A DNA stretch of 64,000 nt from the NCBI GenBank assembly GCA_002633005.1, contig NMRA01000670.1:101843-165842 (forward strand), given 5' to 3'. Position numbers and translations under genes: made by a program. A model generated the notes under the pieces. It had not been told where the DNA came from, did no database searches, and saw only the letters and a list, made by a program, of their open reading frames with translations. This DNA comes from Phoronis australis (Eukaryota; Phoronida; Phoronidae). Shown here in pieces: positions 48,501 to 56,300 of this stretch (position 1 is its first letter; each line of letters starts with the position of its first letter).

Positions 48501-51500
48501 TAACATTCATGCGACTAGCGAAGAAATCAAATAGAGAGCATACAATCAACTACAATAAAGAACAATAGATGGCGCAACATGACGGACGAGCCATGCTTTA
48601 CAGTAGGACAGTGCTGGCTGGGTCAGTCTGGGTCAACTAGGCATAACCAAAACAAAGTGAACTGAAAGCCAGCCAGCTGCGTGCTTGCATAGGAACAACG
48701 GTATCCGAAAATCTCGAATAATTCAAAAAGTAGACGTCGTAGCGCAAAATGGAAAATATCTTCTGAAAGCCCGTTCAAATCTCTATCTAAAGTGGTAGTT
48801 TGGCAAAAATCAAAAAAAAATTTTCGAGAAAATTGAAAATTTGCCGTTTTTTTGAAATTCAAAGTCAAATAACTCGAAAACGGTAAGTCTGAGAAATACG
48901 CTCTCGCAGACTTTTTGAAAGGCCATGCTTCAAGGAATCCACATGCAAAAATTCATGTCATTTGATCTTCCCATAAAAAATGCGACAACACAGCGATTGA
49001 AACCGTGTGAACATGCTCCACAGCCGCCATCTTGGAAGTAACTTCCGGTCCAATAATTTTTTATAAAAGCTTATTAATCTCAACAAACACGTGACCAGTT
49101 TGAAAGTGATTGGTTTGCAATTGCGCCCTCTACAGGAGAAAACGTTTTTAGCCATATTTCGGGGTGCGCATGCGCCACGTCCAATATTTGCGCCATCTTT
49201 AACTGGAAGTCAAAGATTTTCTGCACAGTTGTAGCACATGGGTTTTAGTATAACCGTACCGATTTTGAGCCATGTACGTCGAAAAATGCGGCCTCTACGA
49301 GTATTTGACTGTGAAATCGGATACAAAATGGCCGCCACGTCCGCCATTTTGTATCCGATCATGACCAAAAACAATAGGCTTCTAGGACTTTTTGATCTAC
49401 ACGTTGTGTGCAAATTTCGTGAAAATCGGACGAAAATTGCGACCTGTAGAGTGCGAACAAAAAAAAAACTTGACGACAGAGCAACATACTTGTCGGAATT
49501 CAAAGAATTCCGCCAAGTAAAAATTTCCAAGTTCACACAGGGAACCTGAGTGATATAATATGCCCACATTGTAATGAAGTGCATGTTACTTGTAGTGGTG
49601 ATTTTCAGTTTGATGTAAGATGCTCCCACATCATAACCAATTTGAGTACCAGGAATGCTGGTTTAGACTGAAAGAATTCATCCGACATTTGGTAGGTGCT
49701 GGTGCTCCCCAATACATATGTGCAATAGGCTGCTAAGTCTCAGTCTTCGAGTATGGTAGACAAGCTCACCAAAACCTGTCAAGATGCCTCCAACGCTGCT
49801 TGCCTGGATGGAGATGCACCTACATATAAATTACTACTTTTAAGACTGAGGGCACAGTTGAAAACAGTTGCACTTTTTGTTAGAAGTCATTTAAGAACTA
49901 CTGCAAAGAACTAGTTAGGACATGAAGAGTACTGAAAAGTTATTTTTTATTTCCGACAGCATAAAACTAGAAAGACTATTGTCAGGGCGTGACAATAATG
50001 CCGGACCAGGGCTTGGAATGACCAATGACAAAAACCGCGGAAACTTTTACGGCCCAAATCATGCCCGATAACCAGCCTTTGAAATGTGTCAATGTGAACC
50101 TTTCCGTGGCAAAAATCGGGAGGACCACCATCACTAGCATGCGTCTGCGTCCTTTTCGCTCGCCCGTCCACTCCCAACCCACACAAATTTGGCTGCAGAG
50201 CGGTAGTATTTGTCACCGCGCTTAACAATAACACGAGCCGCCATTGAAAATCAGACCACGCTTTACCCAGATGCCCCGGCAATGTTGACAATTTACGTTC
50301 CTCCGAAACATAAAGACTTCCGCTTTCCGAGGTGAACGTCGTCTGCAACGCCGCGGTAAGAAAGGAATTTGCCGCGGAAATTTCATATCAAATCCGATTT
50401 TTTACGCGGAAATATTATAAAAAAAGCGGAAAGCACATTTCAAAAAAGCGGAAATCCGCGTTTCCGCGGAAAATTCCAAGCCCTGATGGACTCTGCGCGT
50501 CTGTATTACTGGGATTGTTATGGGAAGTTATTGACAGTAATCCGTTTACCAATATGAAAAGGAATTCTTTAAAATTTAGGAGAAATTACAAGTTAATATT
50601 TTGATGACCTTTCCACTAATTGACCTCTATGGTGCATTATGAGCCCCAATGAGGGAAAATTTCTAAACTCAATTAAAAGTGTGGTTGATGCTAAGAATCA
50701 CAGATGTTTTACTTTAAGCACTTCAGAATACAAGATGAATAAATTGGTCAAACTTTCAGAAGAAAAATGCACCTAATGACCCCATGGGTCCACCAAATGA
50801 CCTGAAAATTTAGAATTCAAACTCAATCGCACTTCGTAAACAGATATGTAATAGCGGATTTGCAGCGCAGACGAACTACGCATTGCGCATGTGCGAGTTA
50901 CTTCCTTCGCGAAGGCTCATGGGATAGCTTGTGGTCAGGCATGTCTTGAGCAGGCTGGATAGTGTGTGCATTTGGAGTGATTTGCAAACTAAAAACCATG
51001 TTTCATTTTTTGCTTTATAATACCAAGCAAGGCCTCTCTCTCGTTTGTAAACACAGCGTAGCTATGATCAGTGACCGTGTGACCGAGAGCACGACTGTCG
51101 CCGTGTTCAGTATTGGGGTTATCGGCGTTGATTTCGAAATCTCCTCCTATTTCAGACAAGTTGAGAGTTCTTGGGTTGCTTAACTTTTGTAGCTTTCGTC
51201 GTGGATATGCNNNNNNNNNNNNNNNNNNNNNNNNNNNNNNNNNNNNNNNNNNNNNNNNNNNNNNNNNNNNNNNNNNNNNNNNNNNNNNNNNNNNNNNNNN
51301 NNNNNNNNNNNNNNNNNNNNNNNNNNNNNNNNNNNNNNNNNNNNNNNNNNNNNNNNNNNNNNNNNNNNNNNNNNNNNNNNNNNNNNNNNNNNNNNNNNNN
51401 NNNNNNNNNNNNNNNNNNNNNNNNNNNNNNNNNNNNNNNNNNNNNNNNNNNNNNNNNNNNNNNNNNNNNNNNNNNNNNNNNNNNNNNNNNNNNNNNNNNN

Positions 51501-53330
51501 NNNNNNNNNNNNNNNNNNNNNNNNNNNNNNNNNNNNNNNNNNNNNNNNNNNNNNNNNNNNNNNNNNNNNNNNNNNNNNNNNNNNNNNNNNNNNNNNNNNN
51601 NNNNNNNNNNNNNNNNNNNNNNNNNNNNNNNNNNNNNNNNNNNNNNNNNNNNNNNNNNNNNNNNNNNNNNNNNNNNNNNNNNNNNNNNNNNNNNNNNNNN
51701 NNNNNNNNNNNNNNNNNNNNGAGGTGAAAACTCGAAATCGGTAACCCAAATCCGGTCACGGCCCGTTTAAAATACACTGGAGTAACGAAATGAGTACAGA
51801 AAGCGAATGGAAGTATTGTAGCCCCTACATGGCCAACCGAGGGGCTACGTGTTGCCTACTAGATGGCCCCGCGTTCGTTTGAATGCGCTAAATTTCCCCT
51901 TACTCCCAGGTCTCCTAATGTTGTTTATCCATTTTTCACAAAGTTCTTGGTTTGCAGGGAACACATACAAACTCAGATTTTTATCTCTCTTGTTGTTTTT
52001 GAAGCAGCCAGGAACACAAGTGTATCCGCCGTAAGTTTTCTTCGCGCTCATACCGCGTTTTATGCTTGTTACTATGGCCGCTTTCGGAATCCTGACCACA
52101 GCACCCACAATGCACCATTTTAACTAATTTCAATATGGCGTCGCTGCAAATCCGCTATTTTGAAGTCTCTAACTCAAAATTTTCGTTTGCACTCAATGAC
52201 CTTCGACCTATTTTTTCTGATTGGTTATTACTATTGCGTAGTAAAGTAGCGTGTTCAATTGGCATGTTGACTTACACCAGTGTGCTGAAATTGAAAAGAA
52301 TTCCTTGAAAAATGTAGGAGATAAAACATTTTAAACGTTAGATAACATTTCCACTAATTGACCCTATCCGGTGCATTATAAGCATCTTTTAGAGAATTAT
52401 TGCAAAGCCCCTGAAAAGTGTGCGTAATGCTGAGAATCACACTTGTCTAACGGTTGACACATCAGAATACTTGGTGAATGAAAAAGACAAATATTCTGAA
52501 GAAAAATGCACCTAATGACCCCATGGTTGCACTAAATGACCTGAAACTTTGTATTTCGAATTGAATTAGATGTACCAAACAGACTTGTGAATTTGAAGTT
52601 TGTAACTCAAAATCTTAGTTTGCACCTAATGTCCTTTGCCTTATTTCACCTGATTGGATGACCCGTGACTTATACCTGTGCACCGAATTTGAAAAAGATA
52701 GCTTTAAAACTGAAGGAGGAGTAGCATTTTGAAAATTATATGACCTTTGCACCAAACGACCTCTTCCTGTGCAATATGGAATATGATTATATAACCAATC
52801 AAAATTTATATACTTTCAAAAGTCATATGCTGAATTTAAAGACCGTACCTGCACCCAATTTGGAGTTTTTAAGCCTCAAAGTTGGTCGGAAGAAGAATAA
52901 GAAGAATAATAAGAATAAGAATAAAATTGAAGAAAACCCAGGAACGACAGAACTCTGCGCTTACATGCGCAGAGTAATTACCCTAGCTGTAAATTCAAGT
53001 GTGCCCTAACTTGAAGAACCTTTGCTGTAATTCCCTAAAAACATAAATCTGATCAAGGTACAGCACAAATTTCCTTTTCAGAAATGAATGGAGAAAGCGA
53101 CCAATCGCCAACATCAATCACGCCAACATCAACCACGCCATCACCAAAAACACCATTGCCAACAACACCATCGCCAACCACGCCAGATGTCCTTATTTCA
53201 GATCAAACACCTGCAGACATAAGTGAACCACCAGATGTGAACCCTACAGATAATAGCACCTCAGACAACATAGGTGGGCCAGACTTGAGCACCAGAGAAA
53301 CAAGTACAAGAACTGACTCTGCAGGGTCAG
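30445..53330 (+). CDS. Gene B: SUEL-lectin receptor, 3' exons not found (3 exons seen)
   Basis: Exons are 30445-30517, 36735-37055 and 53082-53330, all joined in phase 1, giving 214 residues so far. Residues 1 to about 22 are a signal peptide, about 26-130 a canonical eight-cysteine SUEL domain and about 132-214 a Thr/Pro/Ser stalk. The order and phases match gene A, so the two are paralogues and gene B is expected to continue with a membrane exon (phase 1 to 2) and a tail. None is evident from 53331 to 64000, so these exons lie beyond the window or have been lost. Intron 1 holds the gypsy element in antisense, and intron 2 (16 kb) holds at least eight repeats. Linking exon 3 to exon 2 over 16 kb rests on phase and architecture only. 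Confidence 0.7.
31546..31710 (-). repeat. 3' LTR of the gypsy element
   Basis: Matches 36447-36612 over its length with scattered substitutions and a 3-bp indel (GATAA against GATGATAA). Confidence 0.93.
31711..31721 (-). other. Polypurine tract of the gypsy element
   Basis: On the minus strand AAAGAGGGAGA lies directly before the 3' LTR, the usual position for plus-strand DNA priming. Confidence 0.75.
31972..32240 (-). pseudogene. Gypsy integrase C-terminal segment
   Basis: Reads HPGDVRGEASTPGSYLVKFK then RRNRRHLREMP and, at the end, PRRSGRCVKRPDRLIESI. These are the usual closing motifs of Ty3/gypsy integrase (RRNRRHL and RRSGR-KPPDRL). It is separated from the catalytic part by the repeat insertion at 32245. 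Confidence 0.75.
32245..32425 (+). mobile_element. Short copy of the CCCGGG / GTGTCAAACGTG family inside gypsy
   Basis: Starts CCCGGGTGAGAATTTGACAC, as do the copies at 58410 and 63482. It follows them through CGTTCCAATACTC, then jumps to GTGTAAAACGTGGCGAT and stops. It is an internally deleted end, and it shows that the family moved after this gypsy element integrated, or that the copy was carried into it. Confidence 0.85.
32698..33288 (-). pseudogene. Gypsy integrase (zinc-binding and DDE core)
   Basis: Shows HQGVTKCLERAQLGVWWPGI with CSHC (HHCC domain), then LGVDLFFF (first catalytic Asp) and VVSDNGPQFTSAEF (second Asp). The last motif, SPYLPNSNRDAEFEQ, deviates from the usual SPYYPQSNGxAE form but keeps a Glu. 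The frame ends early. Confidence 0.88.
33477..34058 (-). pseudogene. Gypsy RT connection and RNase H
   Basis: MQLPKSVTQVRQLMGMVHYL (connection) leads to TKPIIVCADASSYGLGGVLL and IAFCSRTLTQSEQKYAQFEK, then IYTDHKPLVPL. This is the Ty3/gypsy RNase H order. Confidence 0.9.
34096..34884 (-). pseudogene. Gypsy reverse transcriptase, split into three frames
   Basis: Pieces are 34884-34438 (RIPFPLEKNVKEEIHRL), 34589-34386 (FCVDLKKLNVNI and LDAPSGFYQIPL) and 34365-34096 (RFGITSAPEIFMRKMQEVLE and VYMDNILVYG). The catalytic box is YMDN where YxDD is required, so the enzyme is inactive as read. Frame changes at about 34590 and 34380 break it further. Confidence 0.9.
34851..35552 (-). pseudogene. Gypsy nucleocapsid and protease
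   Basis: A Lys/Ser/Gln-rich segment precedes two zinc-binding clusters: CPNCGYVH, and CRFCSKKGHFASVC (CX2CX4HX4C). The protease follows, with FSIDTSADVSITSY. The active triad is DTS instead of the common DTG. Confidence 0.88.
35619..36093 (-). pseudogene. Gypsy gag, frameshifted
   Basis: DRKTRFMRYYILEKIRDEGG then GRPAEHIFKSF and FNTVLQKFEGYFVPRKK shift frame in an A9 run near 35705. The second frame reads IHERTKFYQRSQQQGESVER and then hits a stop. An alternating (CA/CG)n tract at about 35975-36044 forms the upstream part of the frame. Confidence 0.8.
35975..36044. repeat. Alternating CA/CG microsatellite
   Basis: About 70 bases of strict purine-pyrimidine alternation (CGCGCACGCGCAC and CACACACAC). 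Such DNA is prone to Z-form and to length change. Confidence 0.95.
36429..36446 (-). other. Primer binding site of the gypsy element
   Basis: Directly after the 5' LTR, the minus strand reads TGGTGTCAGGAGTTGGAT. The TGG start fits pairing to a tRNA CCA end. The tRNA is not identified with certainty. Confidence 0.65.
36447..36612 (-). repeat. 5' LTR of the gypsy element
   Basis: 166 bp, TG...CA. It should contain the element's promoter. No TATA assignment is attempted. Confidence 0.93.
36735..37055 (+). CDS. Gene B exon 2, SUEL/Gal-lectin domain
   Basis: Eight cysteines in canonical order: VIGC, RLQC, TVC, GGC, AQC, TSC, KDC and YYQC. ISFDSILYGW stands at the I-I--A-YGR core and CTNKTSCNIAV at the C-GK-SC box. 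Several N-glycosylation sequons are present (NIT, NKT twice). Acceptor TTTTTTCCAG, donor TCTG/GTAAGT, phase 1 on both sides. Confidence 0.85.
37271..37760 (+). repeat. Array of GAATTCAATCC-type repeats, left copy
   Basis: Many variants of TGAATTCAATCC and GTTTCGTC. At 37490-37760 they are organised in about 2.3 tandem units of roughly 115 bp. The outer end, GGCAGCCATTTTTGCAAAA then AATTCAATTCCATGTAA, is the complement of the array end near 46330. Confidence 0.8.
38785..40355. mobile_element. Element with inverted arrays of AGTGAGAATT
   Basis: From 38800 to 39035 there are about ten AGTGAGAAT-like motifs, mostly in that orientation. From 40085 to 40350 there are about twelve, mostly as complements (ATTCTCACT). 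The middle 1 kb has no recognised protein. Near-terminal strings AAATCTCACT (38801) and AGTGAGATTTTTCGT (about 40269) are complementary. Exact ends and target duplication are not clear. Confidence 0.65.
42865..44562 (-). CDS. piggyBac-family transposase, intact 565 residues
   Basis: An uninterrupted frame of full family length. The N-terminal 60 residues are acidic (SGSESESESGEENEDEN). The catalytic Asp triad is in place: D240 in LSVDEAMVGFKGR, D319 in LYYDRFFSS and D413 in FMGGVDKSDQM. The C-terminus has the cysteine-rich zinc domain: CRQC at 520-523, CSFC at 542-545, then C550, C554 and H559. This enzyme class excises and inserts DNA at TTAA. The intact frame suggests recent activity or recent arrival. 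The start is the first Met before the acidic block. Only one element end is recognised (44822). Confidence 0.95.
   Translation of the reverse strand: MESSNDESDFDGFSDAEVEESVRKAEHLARNLPVNESDVDVSDVSSSGSESESESGEENEDENLTFLNAAWTPTLTDFNLPPFSENSGPLHNLPAEATALDYFELFITSDCLESWAEETNRYADQVAASRGQPDTKWTPTTAQEIRAFLAINIIMGMKQLPRMWFYWSTDPKYGDAYVSSIMPRPRFEKLTQYFHVRDTSGQPRRGEDGYDPLYKVRPLLDTVTENFKNNYYPECELSVDEAMVGFKGRIHFRQNMPAKPTKWGIKVWELCESKSGYCCNFDVYTGKKQNGERQHGLGYDVVWTLSEPYRGRHHHLYYDRFFSSVILAEHLKLESTYTCGTIMNNRKGLPACFKRAKLKNTGDLIQKQKGEMVATMYKDKRTLTFLSTIHKPFAGEGKPEVNLRYNDFMGGVDKSDQMRSYYPVGRACKKWWHDLVWFCVNLSLVNAFILSTKSHHAPPLPKYYDSVRFRMEVIEQLVNGFTCRQRKAGRRSKDCADVVVNQAAIGHHKIVKVQGRKKVCRQCVMSNRKTPKGYPIETSFMCSFCEVPLCRVNCFTIFHDRNLAN
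44747..44825 (-). mobile_element. piggyBac terminus and TTAA target
   Basis: TTAA is at 44822-44825. Reading inward on the minus strand, the end is CCCTTTAAACTCAGCGCC, followed by GC-rich inverted CGGCCGGTTRCGGCCGG motifs. It interrupts the non-LTR endonuclease frame exactly at TTAA. I could not find the matching end left of 42865, so that end is deleted, diverged or misassembled. Confidence 0.75.
44826..45880 (-). pseudogene. Non-LTR retrotransposon endonuclease (APE type), truncated
   Basis: Starts GFCIGHLNIVSLTDRIDDLR, shifts frame near 45660, then reads NRKGGGVDIYTKEG, IIGSVYRPPSANAEY, FIVTGDFNYD and GISDHNLVFTAYKTSRP. This is the exonuclease-endonuclease-phosphatase domain of CR1/L2/Jockey-like elements. 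It is cut at TTAA by the piggyBac end. No reverse transcriptase follows on the other side of the transposase. Confidence 0.88.
46090..46345 (-). repeat. Array of GAATTCAATCC-type repeats, right inverted copy
   Basis: Motifs such as GCATTGAATTCACAAAACAG and GGATTGAATTG run to 46310. The end, ATGGAATTGAATATACAAG then TTTTGCATAAATGGCC, is the complement of the outer end at 37271. Confidence 0.75.
46834..49470. repeat. Tandem array of short (about 0.3 kb) and long (about 1 kb) units
   Basis: GATAACATTCATGYGACTAG recurs at about 46836, 47153 and 48499. Long versions (47153-48121 and 48499-49470) extend the short unit with the same extra block. That block includes a perfect 17-bp hairpin, ATCGGATACAAAATGGC, at 47969-48012 and again at 49316-49359. 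No coding sequence is recognised. Confidence 0.8.
50007..50485. mobile_element. hAT-like MITE, 479-bp copy
   Basis: Ends are CAGGGCTTGGAATGACC and the complement of CAGGGCTTGGAATTTTCC, then CGCGGAAAC/GTTTCCGCGG inside. Same family as 11592-11841. Flanks CCGGAC and ATGGAC share the last four bases, possibly an eroded 6-bp target duplication. Confidence 0.75.
51211..51720. other. Assembly gap (510 N)
   Basis: A run of N inside the THAP-bearing element. Any transposase core would lie here. Confidence 1.
51845..52108 (-). pseudogene. THAP zinc-finger exon, altered C-terminus
   Basis: Reads GGYTCVPGCFKNNKRDKNLS, LYVFPANQELCEKWINNIRR and FSAFKRTRGHLVGNT. The C-x3-C pair, the FP and the W match THAP, a C2CH zinc domain. 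The later C-x2-H pair (usually CSxHF) is replaced by GHL, as if a few bases were lost, so zinc binding is probably broken. Starts at 52108 or at the Met at 52051. Confidence 0.65.
52888..52975 (+). repeat. AAG/AAT-rich microsatellite and small hairpin
   Basis: GAAGAATAAGAAGAATAATA-type sequence is followed at about 52950 by the perfect hairpin CTCTGCGC-TTACAT-GCGCAGAG. The frame across it happens to read IEENPG, a chance 2A-like string without the final Pro. Confidence 0.6.
53082..53330 (+). CDS. Gene B exon 3, Thr/Pro-rich stalk
   Basis: Acceptor TTCCTTTTCAG, then EMNGESDQSPTSITPTSTTP and further TTPSPxTP repeats, then a Ser/Asp-rich end at DSAGSG. The donor may be CAG/GTGATG at 53330 or ATG/GTAGGT six bases later. 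Both leave phase 1. The composition matches an O-glycosylated spacer, as in gene A exon 3. Confidence 0.72.
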
Positions 53331-56300
53331 GTGATGGTAGGTGGCTCACATCTAGCACAAAATTAAAATTCAAATATCAAGAACGATCCCAGCTTTAACC
53401 AAGAAATTTGCAAAAGTGTATTTCATGCTTAGCGAAAGGACAACCAATAAGGAAAGCATGCAGAAGATAGTTGAGAAAAATTGGTGATGAGAATGGTCAG
53501 GCAAATGGCCACAGTGAAAATGAGTAATAGGGAGTGGAGTGTATGTTTGTAATCCATGTAAACATCACTGAGTTATAGTATGATTAAATCAAAGTGTATT
53601 AAATTGATCAAATTTCATTGTCAAAATGGTGACAGCTGTTACATCATTGAAAAGTCAAACGCAAGGTTTCCCCTGCGTGTAAATTTCTGGGTGGCCCGCC
53701 ACGCTCCTTTTTGGCCCCGCCACTTGTAAATCATTCTCAAATTGACCGCCACACACCTAATTGTGACAGGGAAACTTCACCGCCACACAAAAATCGCTAT
53801 TAAAAAATGATTGCTAGTAAAAATGATCGCTAGTAAAATGAATCGCAAGAAAAATGATCGCTAGTTAAAATGATCGCTAGTCCACCTTTCGCCACTTGTA
53901 GATTGAAAGGGAAAAATAATAATTTTACAATGGTATCTTGAATTGTGCCCCCGTTAAACACAATCATTCAATCCCCAATCCCCTTTTGTACCTCATTTCT
54001 GCCTGGTTATCCGACAATGAATATAAATTTAATACAGCCGGGGACCAGGTAACGACCTCGATACGAATTTTATAAAATGAGAAAGTGCCAGGGCTTGCTA
54101 ATGAAGTAAGAAAAGGTAAGATTTCTGCTTCATTCATTTTTATCGTGTCCGAGTTTACGAAAGACATTGTGAATTATACTGCAGGGCGTGACATCAACCA
54201 TAGCCCTGCGCCAAAATGACGATACTGAATGTTAAGCAGTCTCAGATTCTTCTGCATGGACTGGATCGTTTGCTACGTCGGCCAATGCCAACACACTATC
54301 ACTGATTAAAGTTTATTAAGACAATATCAACGGAAGTTTCGTTACACGAAGTAGTTTATTAAGTCTACAAAGTTCACATATTTTTGATCTATGTTTGTCA
54401 CTTCGTGGATAATTGAATTTAAACATTGTTTTTTGTACAAGTGCGACAGAGATCACACTATGCCAGACACTTCATTGCCAATTTCTCTTGCAAAATGTTC
54501 TTTACCCAGATACTTCCACATGATGCTCGGGTTAGGGTCTTGTCTATGATGAGCAAACTGCAACCAATTACATCTAATTTTCAAATTTTGCCTGGGAAGG
54601 TCTCCCAACACCCCCTCCCCACCCCGATGGGAGGATATCACTTCATCCCATGCTCACATGTGGCGCCGGGGTCCACATCCATGTCAAGCATTCACCACCA
54701 CGTTCCTTTCGAAACCCAGACAATATGGGTATCCAACTTCTCATATTCGCGGGTGGCAACAGGCTTTGTACCCCGTTTTGGCCATTTACTACCACGCTCC
54801 TTTCAAAACCCTGCCAACCAAAAACATCAGGCCTGTGTTCCATGGAATCAACAAACTTGTGAAAATGCAAGATTTAGTGTGACTTCACAAGATACCACAA
54901 TGCATTATAAGCAAAGCACATGGCCATCTATCTTGCATCTGAGTTTTCAGTAATGTCAGCATGTGTTCAAGGGTCGACAACCACGGTCGTTTCCGCAACA
55001 TAACGCAACGTCCAATCAGAACTCGCACAGTATTCACCGATTCTCAGTATTGATTCTTTCCCCAAGATTACCTCCTTTCGGATGACAAGTGACTAAAAAG
55101 TAGTCAGTAATTTTCTCCAATTTTCAGTAACAAAGTACATAAACACAAAAATGTAGGGGGGGGCGCTGAAAAACTTTTATATAGTGCAATATGACTTCAT
55201 TTCTTAAACACTCAAAAGTAAACACAAAGCCAAACAAAACCTTTTGCTGTTATGTTAAGGACTGCGCATAACATGATTTCAACTCGGCAAGTTGCTTCTT
55301 AGAGTACACCCTAGATTCATATTTACTTCGTCAGAAAACTGTCACAGTGGTACCCGAACGATTGGTAACAGCAACTGCTAGGCAGAAAACACATGCTTTG
55401 TCGATGCGGAATTGTAGCCAATGCACATCATGCTTTCTGATTATTCTTTAATCTATCCAATAACATACCTTGTTCTAAACAAAGCACGGCCAAGCAAAAG
55501 CCAAACCAGAGTATCGTGCACTTGATTCAGTGCTAATGACCTATTTTCCATGTCACAGATTCGGTTAAAATTGTAAATCGACTCGCTACGTCAGACAGCA
55601 ATGTAAATGATGTGATTGGTTACAAACGGTATGACCCAATAACTAAGCAACAATGCTTGCCATCATTTATGCTTTCGAGGTATCTTTGTTTATGATATCA
55701 TGACCACAACGACGATGTAAAAGAGAGAATGCCGAATAAAAGAACAAATTTCAAGAACTTAACAAAGTTTTATTTTTCTGTACAACATGCAGAGCATTCC
55801 GTACTACCATATTTTCAATGAAAACCCGTAACAAATATAAGGACACTCCCTAGTAGTAGGCAGCTCTATTTCTTGACTTGTGATGCGGAGGAACAACACC
55901 TAATATAGATGTCGCTGCCCATCCGATCTCGGAAAGGTCCATTGCACAATGCCGTTTGAAAAATGACTGTCAGCGCCAGTGGTTAGTAAATTTTGACTCG
56001 GATAAAATCCGCTGAATTCAGGTCGACAGCCACACAAAATTGAGACAATACAGAGTATAGCAGAGCTTGGTTAGCGTCAATGTAAATTATGACAATAAGC
56101 GGGATACCACATTAAGCTGATTCCGACTTGGCAGCGATCAAAACCAATGCCTATCATGGTGGAAAATCTATTTAAAGATCTTACTATTTAAAACGACTTA
56201 CTGTATTCTTGTTAGAATGACATGGGCAAGAAATTGAATTTCGGGCCTCAAAAGTGAGGAAATCTAATATTAAGGTAGGTGGATACACAAAAAAATTAAT

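Larger units (their letters stand above)
50850..52159 (-). mobile_element. THAP-bearing inverted-repeat element, centre in gap
   Basis: Perfect 18-bp terminal repeats: AATAGCGGATTTGCAGCG at 50850-50867 and its complement at 52142-52159. It interrupts the local tandem repeat. It carries a THAP-like exon near its right end and a 510-N gap in the middle. THAP domains are the DNA-binding part of P-element-type transposases and occur in other animal transposons. No clear 8-bp target duplication is seen. Confidence 0.7.
50535..52790. repeat. Tandem repeat of about 400-430 bp, split by the THAP element
   Basis: The block TTTCCACTAATTGACC, then TGGTGCATTAT, then ATGCACCTAATGACCCCATG appears at 50611-50790 and 52341-52525. 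A more diverged copy starts near 52680 (TTTGCACCAAACGACC). Subtracting the inserted element restores a period of about 430 bp. Confidence 0.75.
37056..53081 (+). other. Gene B intron 2
   Basis: GTAAGT...TTCCTTTTCAG, 16 kb. It holds the transposons and repeats listed separately. Stretches 40360-42860 and 45900-46830 show no recognisable gene. Single-N joins are at 40436 and 42391. Confidence 0.6.

Noticed and set aside
52910-52960. 2A-like string IEENPG beside a hairpin
   Set aside because: It lies in an AAG/AAT microsatellite, lacks the final Pro, and has no gene around it.
54426-54953. 175-codon open frame
   Set aside because: Composition looks non-coding and overlapping frames on both strands are similarly open. 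No domain is recognised.
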